From positions 1-64,000 of the forward strand of contig RAYM01000038.1 of NCBI GenBank assembly GCA_003611805.1: DNA of 64,000 nucleotides, in the 5' to 3' direction. The position numbers were made by a program, and so were the translations under genes. The stretch comes from a bacterium 1xD42-87 (GTDB taxonomy: Bacteria > Bacillota > Clostridia > Lachnospirales > Lachnospiraceae). The notes under the pieces were generated by a model. The model ran no database searches and had not been told where the DNA came from. It saw only the letters and a program-made list of their open reading frames with translations. This document shows, one piece after another, positions 34,292 through 42,684 of this stretch. Position 1 is the first letter of the stretch. Each line of letters starts with the position of its first letter.

Positions 34292-35896
34292 ATGGGATTT
34301 TTAAAACAGACGGGAAAGAAAAAGAAGAAGGACCAGAAAAGCTACACGGGAGAGCTGGTGGCGGAACCGGAAGAGCTGATGTCCGAGGGCAGCGGTCTGG
34401 AAAAAACGATGTTTCTTTCGCCGGAGGAGCGGATGGGCTCTGGGAGAAGGGGCGGAAAGCACAGTTCACAGGAGGACGGTGAAGATAGCGGGTATTCCCG
34501 CGTGAAAATCGTCCAAGGCAATCCCATTATCATAAACGGGGAAGACTATCTTCTGCGCATCAGCGAGACGCGCATGGAGGCGTTTCTCATTTTGTACCGC
34601 CGTTTTTCGGAGAAGGAGATTCGTGGGCTGTTACAGGAAAACGGAATTGTCTACGGCATTAAGGAGAAAGCGCTGGAGGAGCTTGCGCGAGGAGAACAGA
34701 AATATGAGGAGGTTTTTGTGGCGCAGGGAACGGCAAAGAAGGATGGTCGCGACGGTTATTTTGAATATCATTTTAATCCGAATCCCGAAACCATGCCTAT
34801 TATTCTGCCGGACGGTTCGGTAGATTACAATGTGTTAGGAAAAATGGAACTTGTGACCAAGGGGCAGCTCCTTGTCACTTATCATGCTGTTCTTCCGGCA
34901 GTGGCTGGCAGGGACGTGCAGGGAAATATCATGGAGGCTTACGAGGGAAAGGATCTGCCGCCGCTGCAGTGTAAACGCTGTGAGCTGGATGAAAAGGGCG
35001 TTCAGTATTATGCCTCAACGGAAGGAAATGTAACGCTGGAGGGAAGGTGTCTGACGGTCACGCCGATCTATGCCATAGACGGCAATCTGGACGCCGCCAC
35101 GGGGGATGTGGATTTTCACGGGGATGTGTTTGTGCAGGGCAATGTGTTTGCCGGTGTGACGCTGAAAACAACCGGGTCGATCACCGTAAACGGGCATGTG
35201 GAGACGGCGCATCTCTACGCGGGAAAAGATGTGATTTTGAAAAATGGGATGCAGGGTTCGGGAAACGGAGTTATCCGCGCGGGGCGCAATGTGATGGCGC
35301 GCTTTTTGGAGCAGACGCAGGTTTACGCTGGAAATGAGGTAAATACGGGCGCCATCTTAAACTGTGAGGTGGAAGCGGGGCAGAATGTAGTCATAGCCGG
35401 AAACCGGGGCACGATTATCGGCGGCAGTGTGACGGCGGTGGAGCAGATTACTGCCGCGTCCATCGGAAACCGCGCCGGAGTGACGACCCAGCTTGTCATC
35501 GGACTGGACTGTGAATTTAAGGAAAAGATGGGGGAGATCGACCGCCTGACGGATGAGTATGAGGAAAATATGAGGGACGCGGAGAAAGCCCTTAACCGTA
35601 TTGCTTACCAGTTGAAGACGCAGCCCGCCACGCCGGAGATCAACCAGCAGAAGGCTGAGCAGATGCGCAGAAAAATTAATTATCAGTTGAAACTGAAAGA
35701 GATTACCGCGAAACGGGAACAGCTGATTGATATTAACAGGCGTTCGGCGGACGGAAAGATTGTGGTAAACGGCACCTCCAACGTGGGGTGCGTGATTGTC
35801 ATAAACGGCGTGCGCGAGGCGCTGCATTCGGAGTACCGGGATGTGACGTATAAGAAGGGGCGGCAGGAAGTGCGGATTATATCGAACAGGCAGTAA
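34292..35896 (+). CDS. FapA-like DUF342 polymer-forming protein
   Basis: The start is uncertain between ATG 34259 and ATG 34292; the latter has a purine-rich GGGAGTGAGGCGGG leader. The N-terminus is basic and charged. Residues about 180-430 form a repeated beta-helix (VDFHGDVFVQGNVFAGVTLK, GHVETAHLYAGKDVILKNG, NEVNTGAILNCEVEAGQN), the DUF342 hallmark. A coiled coil (EIDRLTDEYEENMRDAEKAL) and a final NGTSNVGCVIVINGVR strand follow. FapA-like proteins are linked to flagellar assembly and surface polymers. This agrees with the chemoreceptors in the window. Confidence 0.85.
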   Translation: MGFLKQTGKKKKKDQKSYTGELVAEPEELMSEGSGLEKTMFLSPEERMGSGRRGGKHSSQEDGEDSGYSRVKIVQGNPIIINGEDYLLRISETRMEAFLILYRRFSEKEIRGLLQENGIVYGIKEKALEELARGEQKYEEVFVAQGTAKKDGRDGYFEYHFNPNPETMPIILPDGSVDYNVLGKMELVTKGQLLVTYHAVLPAVAGRDVQGNIMEAYEGKDLPPLQCKRCELDEKGVQYYASTEGNVTLEGRCLTVTPIYAIDGNLDAATGDVDFHGDVFVQGNVFAGVTLKTTGSITVNGHVETAHLYAGKDVILKNGMQGSGNGVIRAGRNVMARFLEQTQVYAGNEVNTGAILNCEVEAGQNVVIAGNRGTIIGGSVTAVEQITAASIGNRAGVTTQLVIGLDCEFKEKMGEIDRLTDEYEENMRDAEKALNRIAYQLKTQPATPEINQQKAEQMRRKINYQLKLKEITAKREQLIDINRRSADGKIVVNGTSNVGCVIVINGVREALHSEYRDVTYKKGRQEVRIISNRQ

Positions 35897-36289
35897 AAAT
35901 TTGATTCGCGGCGACTGCGGCATCAGCAAAAGAGAAAACAGGCGGCGTCTGCGGGGTGATGGTTCTGCATACAGAACAGAACCAATACTGTCACAGGCCA
36001 AAAAACAGCCCGTCTTTTCCCGAAATCTTTTCGGCTGTCAGAGGGACAAACTAAAAATCAGAAGCAAACGCTTTATCAGTGGCATTTCCGAAAAACGACG
36101 TGAGCAAGACGCTGCAAAGCGGGGCGGCAAACATGATGTCAAATTACGGTGAGTTGGGTTATACAAATTTTAGCGCACCGGGCTATGCCAATATTGCCCT
36201 ATATTTATTTTATTCATAATGAAACTTTTTTGCAGGCTGGTTCGTATTACTGGTAGAGGAACAGTAATTGGCTGTAGGAGGGCTTGAAA
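35897..36289. other. Intergenic region with a possible gene scar
   Basis: A frame from 36055 to 36219 reads SEANALSVAFPKND and SGAANMMSNYGELGY. This looks protein-like and may be the remnant of a neighbour-type small protein, although it has no start. The second copy of the shared upstream motif begins at 36217. Confidence 0.35.
36217..36267 (+). promoter_or_regulatory. Shared upstream motif, copy 2
   Basis: AATGAAACTTTTTTGCAGGC, then TTCGTATTACTGGTAGAGG and AACAG. It matches 27415-27463. ATTACTG and CAGTAAT can also pair as a small hairpin (36246-36268). Confidence 0.55.
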
Positions 36290-36823
36290 ATGGGTATTAA
36301 CGGAATAGAGGCGGCGGGATATCCGGCGTGGTATGGAGCAAGGAAGGCAGAAAACAGTGAGAAGAGCGATTTTGGGGCAAATGTGAAATCGGCAGGAAAT
36401 GTGGTACATATCGAACCTGACGCATTATTTGCAATCCACGACGTGAAGACAGGTGAGAGTGCTTATGTATTCAGAGCGGATGACTATTCAAAGGACAATC
36501 CGATTTATCTTGTGAAAGGTACCGACCGAAACGGAAATGCGTATGAGCAGGCTGTGGATGTGAGTAAGGTGAATCCGAATAGCTGCTCTTATACGGAACT
36601 GCTTGCCTTAAATGCGCATACGGGTGATAAGTCGGCTAGCAATTTTATGACCATGGCGCTTCTGAAGGATAAGACGGACAGCGCTTCCTACCACGAAAAA
36701 GCGGATTATATGGCGATGGCGCACGAGCTTATGAATGACATGAAAAGGCTTGGAAATTGGGGCGGGTATCTGCGTTATGGAAAATGGATTCAGGACATTC
36801 TGACTTTTTGTAAGGCAAGGTAA
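36290..36823 (+). CDS. Uncharacterised 177-aa protein of the INGI/GYP-motif family
   Basis: ATG 36290 lies 8 bases after TAGGAGG. The N-terminus GINGIEAAGYPAWYGARK resembles the starts of the next two proteins (INGIGVGYPTWREAGK, INEIGMGYPAWREAGK). A flexible stretch is followed by a compact domain: FRADDYSKDNPIYLVKGTDR, then VDVSKVNPNSCSYTE and a helical end with ADYMAMAHELMNDM. The VDVSKV-P-NC block and the C-terminal helices are shared with the 37986 protein. No signal peptide, no known domain. It is first of three tandem paralogues upstream of a LytTR/GHKL pair. Confidence 0.75.
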   Translation: MGINGIEAAGYPAWYGARKAENSEKSDFGANVKSAGNVVHIEPDALFAIHDVKTGESAYVFRADDYSKDNPIYLVKGTDRNGNAYEQAVDVSKVNPNSCSYTELLALNAHTGDKSASNFMTMALLKDKTDSASYHEKADYMAMAHELMNDMKRLGNWGGYLRYGKWIQDILTFCKAR

Positions 36824-36866
36824 AAAAGAAGTAAAACATGCGGAATATGAGAAATTGGAGGCAAAA

Positions 36867-37967
36867 ATGAGCATAAACGGAATCGGCGTAGGGTATCCCA
36901 CATGGCGTGAAGCGGGGAAAACACAGAAAAATCAGGCAGGAACAGGTTTTGCAGGCAGAATGGCTGGTGCGGCAGGAAACGGTTCTCCCGTAAGAAACAG
37001 ACAGAGGACAACAGGACAGACTTCGGCGTTGGAAGCGTATCAGGCTTCGGCGGCTTACGGGGCGCGCAGTGTGAAGCCTGCCTACGATACATACGAATCC
37101 GAGAATTACAGGATTGTGCCGGATAACGAGGCGGGTTGTTTCGATATTTATAATAAACAGGGTGAGCGGCTGGGAGCCTTTGATTATTCTGATTGTAAGG
37201 TCAGGCAGGACAGTCAGACGGGAAAGCAGTTTCTGATTTCGGAGCATGGAACCATGAGCTATGATGCCGTGGTAATGGACGAAGAACTGAAAGAGGCTAT
37301 GCAGAATGCTATGGGCGTGGAAACGCTGGAAACGGAGGAACTGTCGGGATTTACCTTAAAGACCCATTCCGGCACGGGTATACAGTATTTGGTGAGGGAT
37401 GGCGAGGAAGGACGCGGGGGAAAAGTCCTTTTGCAGAGCGATGCGGACAGAGAAAAGTATGAGGCGCTTGCGGAGACCTACTTCAACCAATATCCCAACC
37501 AGATTCACGATAAGAATGCTGCATACATATGGGCTGATTTGGAGATAAAGGGGCTTGCGCGGCGCACGGAGGAGCGCGTCATATCCACGGACTATCACAG
37601 CGGCATAGGAAACGGCGGCGGTCTGACAACATGGTATAAAGGCAGGACATTGGAGGAATGGGCGAAAACGGATCCCAAATATACGGACAAAGCAACAGGT
37701 TTCTCATGGTATGTCAGGGATGGGAAACACCCCTATATGAAGGGAGAGGATGCTGAGAAGTTTAAGAAAATGTGTGAGGAAACTGGAGAGTCATGGCTGA
37801 AAAAATTTGCGGAAATGACGGGAACCATACAGCACCTCAATGACAATACGACGGCTTATGTGGGAACAAACGGTACAGTGGTTAAGTCAAAAGACGGGAA
37901 GGCACTGGAGATTGACACGTCGTCCATGACGTATGACATGATCATGAATCTTCTCAAGAATTTATGA
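36867..37967 (+). CDS. Uncharacterised 366-aa protein of the same family
   Basis: ATG 36867 follows TTGGAGG. The N-terminal tag MSINGIGVGYPTWREAGKTQ continues NQAGTGFAGRMAG, nearly identical to the 37986 protein over the first 35 residues. After that the proteins differ. Here a beta-rich domain (YRIVPDNEAGCFDIYNKQGE, LGAFDYSDCKV) is followed by a second domain with ERVISTDYHSGIGNGGGLTT and TGFSWYVRDGKHPYMKGED. A common N-terminal tag on different bodies suggests a shared targeting or recognition signal. Soluble; function unknown. Confidence 0.75.
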   Translation: MSINGIGVGYPTWREAGKTQKNQAGTGFAGRMAGAAGNGSPVRNRQRTTGQTSALEAYQASAAYGARSVKPAYDTYESENYRIVPDNEAGCFDIYNKQGERLGAFDYSDCKVRQDSQTGKQFLISEHGTMSYDAVVMDEELKEAMQNAMGVETLETEELSGFTLKTHSGTGIQYLVRDGEEGRGGKVLLQSDADREKYEALAETYFNQYPNQIHDKNAAYIWADLEIKGLARRTEERVISTDYHSGIGNGGGLTTWYKGRTLEEWAKTDPKYTDKATGFSWYVRDGKHPYMKGEDAEKFKKMCEETGESWLKKFAEMTGTIQHLNDNTTAYVGTNGTVVKSKDGKALEIDTSSMTYDMIMNLLKNL

Positions 37968-37985
37968 TAAGGGGGAAATTGAGAA

Positions 37986-38606
37986 ATGAACATAAATGAA
38001 ATCGGAATGGGGTATCCTGCATGGCGTGAAGCGGGGAAAACGAAGAGAAATCATACGGGAACAGGCTTTGCAGGCAGAATAGCGGGTGTCGCGGAAGGGA
38101 ATTATGCCGGACAGGCAGCGCAGGCGGTTCAGGAAGCGGGGAAGACAACAGCCATCTTGCATGGCGCGGAGGAAGGGTCAGGTGATATTACAATCTTTTC
38201 AGGGGCAGAGCTTGCGAGCGGTTCCTCTTATTCCGTGTATAAAACAGCAGAATTTGATCCTCAATATCCCGTGTATAAAGTGAAGATATGGGATAAATCG
38301 GGGAATGTGACGGAGCGGATGGTAGATGTGTCGAAGGTAGACCCGAAAAACTGCAATACAGCGGAAATGTATGCCTACACTGCCGATCTGAAAGAAAGCG
38401 GGAAGGGAAGCTTTGAGGACACGGTGCTGAAAGCCGCAGTCGCCAAAGCCGTAAAAAACGCGGAGCAGAAAAGCGCCGGTTCATGGGATTTCTCGGAAAA
38501 AACGGACTGGGTAAAAATCGCAAGGGATATCATGCAGTCTGCATACCGCTATGGAGATTTGAAAGGCTATGCGCAGTGGAGAAAATTCTTGGGATTTTTG
38601 GAATAA
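37986..38606 (+). CDS. Uncharacterised 206-aa protein of the same family
   Basis: ATG 37986 follows AAGGGGG, only 18 bases after the previous stop, so the two are co-transcribed. It begins MNINEIGMGYPAWREAGKTK and GTGFAGRIAG. Its body (FDPQYPVYKVKIWDKSGNV, MVDVSKVDPKNCNTAE, WVKIARDIMQSAYRYGDLKG) is a clear paralogue of the 36290 protein. Both can be aligned from the VDVSKV block to the end. No secretion signal is visible. A terminator-like palindrome follows. Confidence 0.75.
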   Translation: MNINEIGMGYPAWREAGKTKRNHTGTGFAGRIAGVAEGNYAGQAAQAVQEAGKTTAILHGAEEGSGDITIFSGAELASGSSYSVYKTAEFDPQYPVYKVKIWDKSGNVTERMVDVSKVDPKNCNTAEMYAYTADLKESGKGSFEDTVLKAAVAKAVKNAEQKSAGSWDFSEKTDWVKIARDIMQSAYRYGDLKGYAQWRKFLGFLE

Positions 38607-38623
38607 TGAAATAGTATCTGTAT

Positions 38624-38642
38624 CCCCCATTTGAAATGGGGG
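38624..38642. terminator. Palindrome after the three-gene cluster
   Basis: CCCCCATTT-G-AAATGGGGG, then TTGCTAACTTTT. It is a short but very stable stem and a likely terminator. Confidence 0.6.
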
Positions 38643-38737
38643 TTGCTAACTTTTGGCACCGCCGTCTGCGGCGCGAAGAAAAAGGTCAATAAGCTGACGG
38701 GGAATATGGCGCTTTTGAGATAGTTATATAAGAGTAG

Positions 38738-38765
38738 TTGACAAATTTCACATATACTGTATAGT
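38738..38765 (+). promoter_or_regulatory. Promoter of tiny ORF / two-component operon
   Basis: TTGACA (38738-38743), 16-base spacer, TATAGT (38760-38765), followed by GGAGGTG at 38773. Confidence 0.75.
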
Positions 38766-38785
38766 GCAGTATGGAGGTGAAAGCT

Positions 38786-38893
38786 ATGTCAACGATTGCT
38801 TTCCGCTTTTCCTTGCCATGTCCAGTCACTACCGCCAGGCGCCCGAACGCAACAATCCTTCTTTCTTTCCCGGCATTTTTGCCGATAAAATAA
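38786..38893 (+). CDS. Candidate 35-aa peptide gene
   Basis: A strong promoter and a near-ideal ribosome site (GGAGGTGAAAGCT before ATG 38786) lead into a 35-codon ORF. Its peptide starts MSTIAFRFSLPCPVTTARRP and ends in a hydrophobic ILLSFPAFLPIK. It has one cysteine and several basic residues. It ends 40 bases before the LytTR regulator gene, where signal-peptide or leader genes often occur. It does not match the usual agr peptide pattern, and no agrB lies nearby. Coding is supported only by expression signals and position, so it could instead be a leader. Confidence 0.45.
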   Translation: MSTIAFRFSLPCPVTTARRPNATILLSFPAFLPIK

Positions 38894-38933
38894 GTATACG
38901 GAAAATAAGACAAAAGACTTGGAGAGAGAAAGA

Positions 38934-39686
38934 TTGAATATTGCGGTTTGTGATGATGAGGAAAATGTACGTTGTCTGATAAAGAAACTGATAGAAAAGC
39001 AGACAAAGGACTGTCGGATCATAGAGTTTTCTTCTGGTGGGGAACTGCTGCAGTTCTGGCGGCAGGAGGACAGAGAACAGATAGATATTCTTTTTCTTGA
39101 TATTGCCATGGAGGGCGCGGACGGAATGGAAACAGCGGAACAGATCAGAGACTGGAAGGAGGAAAGGGAGGAACCTTTGTGGGGAGGTCTGCCTTTACTG
39201 ATCTTTGTGACAGGCCATCCGGAGTATATGGCGAAGGCTTTTTCTGTCAATGCGTTTCAATACTTAGTGAAGCCTATAGACGAAGAGGAATTTGCGGATG
39301 TGTTCGCGCTCGCTTTGCGGGAGTGCTGCCGTCTGGGGGTGAAAAAGAACACAGAGCCACGGAAAATTTTGGTCAGGAACGGAAATATCACAAGAAACAT
39401 TCCTGTGGAAGATATTTACTATATCGAGAGCAATAACAGAAAGATTATTATCGCCGTAGGAGATGAAAAAATAGAATGTTACGGAAAGATCGGCGGTATG
39501 GAGCGCGAACTGCAGGAAGGTTTCTTCCGCACCCACAGAGGGTATCTTGTAAACATGAAATATGTGGAAAGATACAGCCGGACCGAAGTGCAGATGAAAA
39601 ACGGAAGCAGCCTTCTGATCTCCAAGTATAAGTATCAGGATTTTGTGAAGGCATATCTGGCATACCTTGCGGAGGATGGCAGATGA
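38934..39686 (+). CDS. LytTR response regulator
   Basis: TTG 38934 is preferred (GGAGAG 7 bases upstream; product starts LNIAVCDDEENVR); the frame also allows TTG 38919. Residues 1-125 are a receiver domain with phospho-acceptor Asp near 55 (ILFLDIAMEGADGME) and the switch Lys in YLVKPIDEE. Residues 145-250 are a LytTR DNA-binding domain (IYYIESNNRKIIIAV, FFRTHRGYLVNMKYVERYS). Its stop overlaps the kinase start by 4 bases. It is probably activated by the adjacent GHKL kinase and may control the upstream paralogue cluster. Confidence 0.93.
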   Translation: MNIAVCDDEENVRCLIKKLIEKQTKDCRIIEFSSGGELLQFWRQEDREQIDILFLDIAMEGADGMETAEQIRDWKEEREEPLWGGLPLLIFVTGHPEYMAKAFSVNAFQYLVKPIDEEEFADVFALALRECCRLGVKKNTEPRKILVRNGNITRNIPVEDIYYIESNNRKIIIAVGDEKIECYGKIGGMERELQEGFFRTHRGYLVNMKYVERYSRTEVQMKNGSSLLISKYKYQDFVKAYLAYLAEDGR

Positions 39687-41092
39687 GCCGGGCGGGATAT
39701 GAAGCATTCAGCGGTTTCTGCGATCTGTATCTTGCATTTTTGCAGACGATTCTCTTTCTGGTGATATGGGATATTTTTTTCAGACTGGAAAGAGGGAAAA
39801 GGGAAGCGGTTTTTGCGGGGATTCTTGCAGTGGTCAACGTGTTTATGCGCCTGTGCCCGCATGTTCCGGGTTGGGGAAGGTATGTGGTATCGGCGGCAGT
39901 CGTATTGACCTATTGTCATATCAGATGCAGGGGGTGTCTGAAAAAAGCTGTTTTTACGCTGCTGCTGTTTTATAATTTCCACGGGATGAGTTTTCTGATT
40001 GCAAGCAGTATTTATCAGTTTATAATGGATGAAATGCTGGAAAGCCTGGATGTTCAGGATGCCGCTTACATGTTTCATCTGTATCGGAACCTGCTGATCG
40101 GGCAGGTCTGTATTCTGCTGATTTATACGCTCGCATTTACTTTTGCGGCTTGGATTTTGAAAAAAACTATAAAGAGTCCGCTGTCCATGAACTGGCAGGA
40201 TACCGTTTTCCTGTCAGTCCTCAATGTGGTCGGCAGTATGCTGGTATGGATGGTCACTGATCTTCTGATGGTACCGATGGAGCAGGAGATATTCTGCCTG
40301 TTTACCCAGAAAAGAGAGATGGTATGGCGGATACCTATGATCGCGGTTCTGCTCTGTGCAGGGGAGATATCCGCGATCTATATTTTTCGGAGATACAAGG
40401 AACTGCAGGGTGAGAGAGAAAAGCATTTTGTGGAAGAACAGCAGACGAAAGCCTTGAAGAGGAGGCTCGAAGAAGCGGAGCATTTCTATGGCAGTATCCG
40501 CAGGGTGAGACATGAAATGAAGAATCACCTGGCTAACATCAAAGGGCTTGTGGCGGGTGAAAAGTACGGAGAAGTGGAGACGTATATTGAAAAGCTGGAC
40601 GCGACCATACAGGAGTTGGACTATAAATTCAGCACGGGAAATGCCGTGACGGACGTCATCATCAACGACAAATACCGCCGGGCGTCAGACGCCGGAATTA
40701 CATGCAGGGTAAAATTTGAATACCGGGAGACGGATACGGTCTCCGCCTTTGACCTTGGGATCATATTGAATAATCTTTTGGATAATGCCATAGAGGCATG
40801 TGAAAAGTTGGAACAGGAGAAGCGCCATATCAGCCTTACCTTGAAAAGGAAGAGCCATTTCCTGCTGATCGAAGTGGAGAACAATTTCGACGGAAAACTG
40901 GAATGGAGAGAGGGAGAAAGTTTTCCGGCGACGACGAAGCAGGACGGACGCCCCGGCATCCTGCCAGAGCATGGGATCGGGCTTAAAAACGTGTGGGATG
41001 TGGCGGAGCGCTACCTCGGATCTATGGATGTGAAGACGGAGGGAGAGGTGTTCAGGGTTACGGTGATGCTGCAGCAAGGGGACATTGAATAG
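39683..41092 (+). CDS. GHKL-type sensor histidine kinase (AgrC-like)
   Basis: There are 469 residues and ATGA overlaps the regulator. The first 240 residues contain about six membrane spans (LYLAFLQTILFLVIWDIFF, AVFTLLLFYNF and others), the sensing part of AgrC-like kinases. The phospho-His motif RRVRHEMKNHLANIKG is near residue 275, the N-box NNLLDNAIEACEK near 365 and HGIGLKNV near 430. Its catalytic part resembles the kinase fragment at the window start. The ligand is unknown; no agrB or agrD gene accompanies it. Confidence 0.93.
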   Translation: MSRAGYEAFSGFCDLYLAFLQTILFLVIWDIFFRLERGKREAVFAGILAVVNVFMRLCPHVPGWGRYVVSAAVVLTYCHIRCRGCLKKAVFTLLLFYNFHGMSFLIASSIYQFIMDEMLESLDVQDAAYMFHLYRNLLIGQVCILLIYTLAFTFAAWILKKTIKSPLSMNWQDTVFLSVLNVVGSMLVWMVTDLLMVPMEQEIFCLFTQKREMVWRIPMIAVLLCAGEISAIYIFRRYKELQGEREKHFVEEQQTKALKRRLEEAEHFYGSIRRVRHEMKNHLANIKGLVAGEKYGEVETYIEKLDATIQELDYKFSTGNAVTDVIINDKYRRASDAGITCRVKFEYRETDTVSAFDLGIILNNLLDNAIEACEKLEQEKRHISLTLKRKSHFLLIEVENNFDGKLEWREGESFPATTKQDGRPGILPEHGIGLKNVWDVAERYLGSMDVKTEGEVFRVTVMLQQGDIE

Positions 41093-41227
41093 GACGGCAC
41101 GGCGTCCCTGACCTTCACCCATGCGTCCGATTATGTGATCGTGGTCATTCTGCTGACAGCCGCAGCCGGCGCAGGAATCATTGCAGTGGCAGGGAAGAAA
41201 AGGGAAAATGAAAACAGGAAACAGTGA
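41093..41227 (+). pseudogene. C-terminal scar of a surface protein
   Basis: Directly after the kinase stop the frame reads DGTASLTFTHASDYVIVVI and a hydrophobic LLTAAAGAGIIAVAG span, and ends with a basic tail. This is the typical end of membrane-anchored repeat-bearing surface proteins of Lachnospiraceae, whose last domain carries THASDYVIV. The rest of the gene is absent. Confidence 0.65.
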
Positions 41228-41275
41228 CAATTGGAACCTGATTTCCGAAATATGGATTACCGGAGGGAAAAGGGA

Positions 41276-41923
41276 TTGAAAGACGGGATTTGTTATATCG
41301 TAGGCGCGGGGGAAAATTATGGGCTTGATTTCCAGCCGGCACCTGAGGATTTGGTGATAGCTGCCGATGCAGGGCTGCGCTATCTGGAGGAGCAGAATAT
41401 CAGAACCGATCTTGTGATTGGGGATTTTGATACCCTGCAATGTATTCCGAAACACCCGAATACCATAGCGCTAAGTGCGGAAAAGGACGATACCGATACA
41501 CTTGCGGCTGTCCGTGAGGGCATCCGGGCAGGATATACATGCTTCCATATTTATTGTGGAACAGGTGGGCGCATAGATCACACCATGGCTAATTTACAGG
41601 TGATAGCTTATTTGTCCGCAAACAATATGCGCGGTTTTTTGTTCGATCATGGCAGTGTCATTACAGCAATTACGAATGGCAGGCTTTGTTTTGAAAAAAT
41701 TCCAAGCGGGTATCTGTCTGTCTTTTCCTCTTCCACAAAAGCGGAGGGAGTAACCCTGAGCGGCTTGAAATATGAACTAAATAACGCAGTGTTGACAAAT
41801 ACATTTCCGATCGGGGTAAGCAACGAATTTGTCGATCAGGAGAGCAGCATATCGGTAAGCGACGGAACTTTGTTTCTTGTTTTCCCAAAAGAAGCGAAAG
41901 GGAAAGTGAAGCCGCTTCTATGA
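41276..41923 (+). CDS. thiN: Thiamine pyrophosphokinase
   Basis: TTG 41276 with GGAGGG 8 bases before is the likely start (MKDGICYIVGAGENYG), giving 215 residues; the frame extends to 41231. The hallmarks are DLVIAADAGLRYLEEQ, TDLVIGDFDTLQ, the metal-binding DDTDTLAA loop and GGRIDHTMANL. The C-terminal beta-sandwich includes VTLSGLKYEL and GVSNEF. It transfers pyrophosphate from ATP to thiamine to make thiamine diphosphate. It stands alone between mobile remnants. Confidence 0.92.
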   Translation: MKDGICYIVGAGENYGLDFQPAPEDLVIAADAGLRYLEEQNIRTDLVIGDFDTLQCIPKHPNTIALSAEKDDTDTLAAVREGIRAGYTCFHIYCGTGGRIDHTMANLQVIAYLSANNMRGFLFDHGSVITAITNGRLCFEKIPSGYLSVFSSSTKAEGVTLSGLKYELNNAVLTNTFPIGVSNEFVDQESSISVSDGTLFLVFPKEAKGKVKPLL

Positions 41924-42042
41924 AGGCGGCAAAGAATAAAATATAAATATGAGTATTGGTTGGCGTTCCATTTTTGGGATTTTTCCACACTGAACTTTCA
42001 GAGATTCTTTTACTAAGATTTGAGATAGAGGGAGGTATATTC

Positions 42043-42684
42043 ATGCTTTTACCGTGGGTTTTGTGCAGTATTCTGTCTTTCATTGTTCTGATTCTCTGCG
42101 TGAAAATTCATACGCTGAAAGTGGGCATGACAGAAATACGGGTACAGCTTGCGGACTGGCTAAAAACAGATACGAATACCCTTATTTCTATATCTTCCAG
42201 CGACAGGCAGATGCGACTGCGGGCATCCGACCTAAACAGGCAGCTTCGGCTGCTCCGCAGACAGCGCAGATGATACCTTGACGGAGACCGGGAGCTGAAA
42301 GATGCCGTAACGAATATTTTCCATGATTTGCGTACACCCTTAACTGCTATTTGTGGATATTTGGACTTACTCCGGAATGAAGAAAAGTCCGAAAAAGTCA
42401 CTCATTATGTCATGGCTATTCAAAACCGTGCAGAAGTATTAAAGCAATTAACGGAAGAGCTGTTCCGCTATTCGATCATCATGTCGGCGCAGGAGCCTAT
42501 GCAGTTAGAGCCTTTATGTGTGAATGACATGTTAGAACAAAGTATTGTATCATTTTATGCTACATTGACGAAACGTGGCATTACTCCGCAAATAGATATT
42601 ACTGAAAAAAAGATTATGCGTACTATCCTTGGCACTCTGGCAGATTGGGGAATCGGGGAGCGGGGAGAGACAAGTAAAACCTGA
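42043..42684 (+). pseudogene. Broken sensor histidine kinase (BceS/VanS-like)
   Basis: GGAGG precedes ATG 42043. One frame encodes a membrane span, then DTNTLISISSSDRQMRLRA, a stop TGA at 42271-42273, and continues DRELKDAVTNIFHDLRTPL, AICGYLDLL and LKQLTEELFRYS. The HDLRTPL segment holds the phospho-His. After EKKIMRT (about 42622) homology stops and repeat B follows, so the ATPase domain is lost. A nonsense mutation plus truncation make it non-functional. The nearby ABC ATPase fragment suggests it belonged to an antibiotic-sensing transporter locus. Confidence 0.85.
42639..42669 (+). repeat. Intergenic repeat B, copy 3 (core)
   Basis: GGCAGATTGGGGAATC, GGGGAGCGGGGAGA. It matches the core of copies at 2970-3000 and 4679-4708 and sits at the break point of the kinase remnant. 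Confidence 0.6.

Noticed and set aside
38786-38893. Calling the 35-aa ORF an agrD gene
   Set aside because: The Cys is not followed by the usual core and acidic or PxxP tail, and no agrB is near; kept only as an unnamed peptide candidate.
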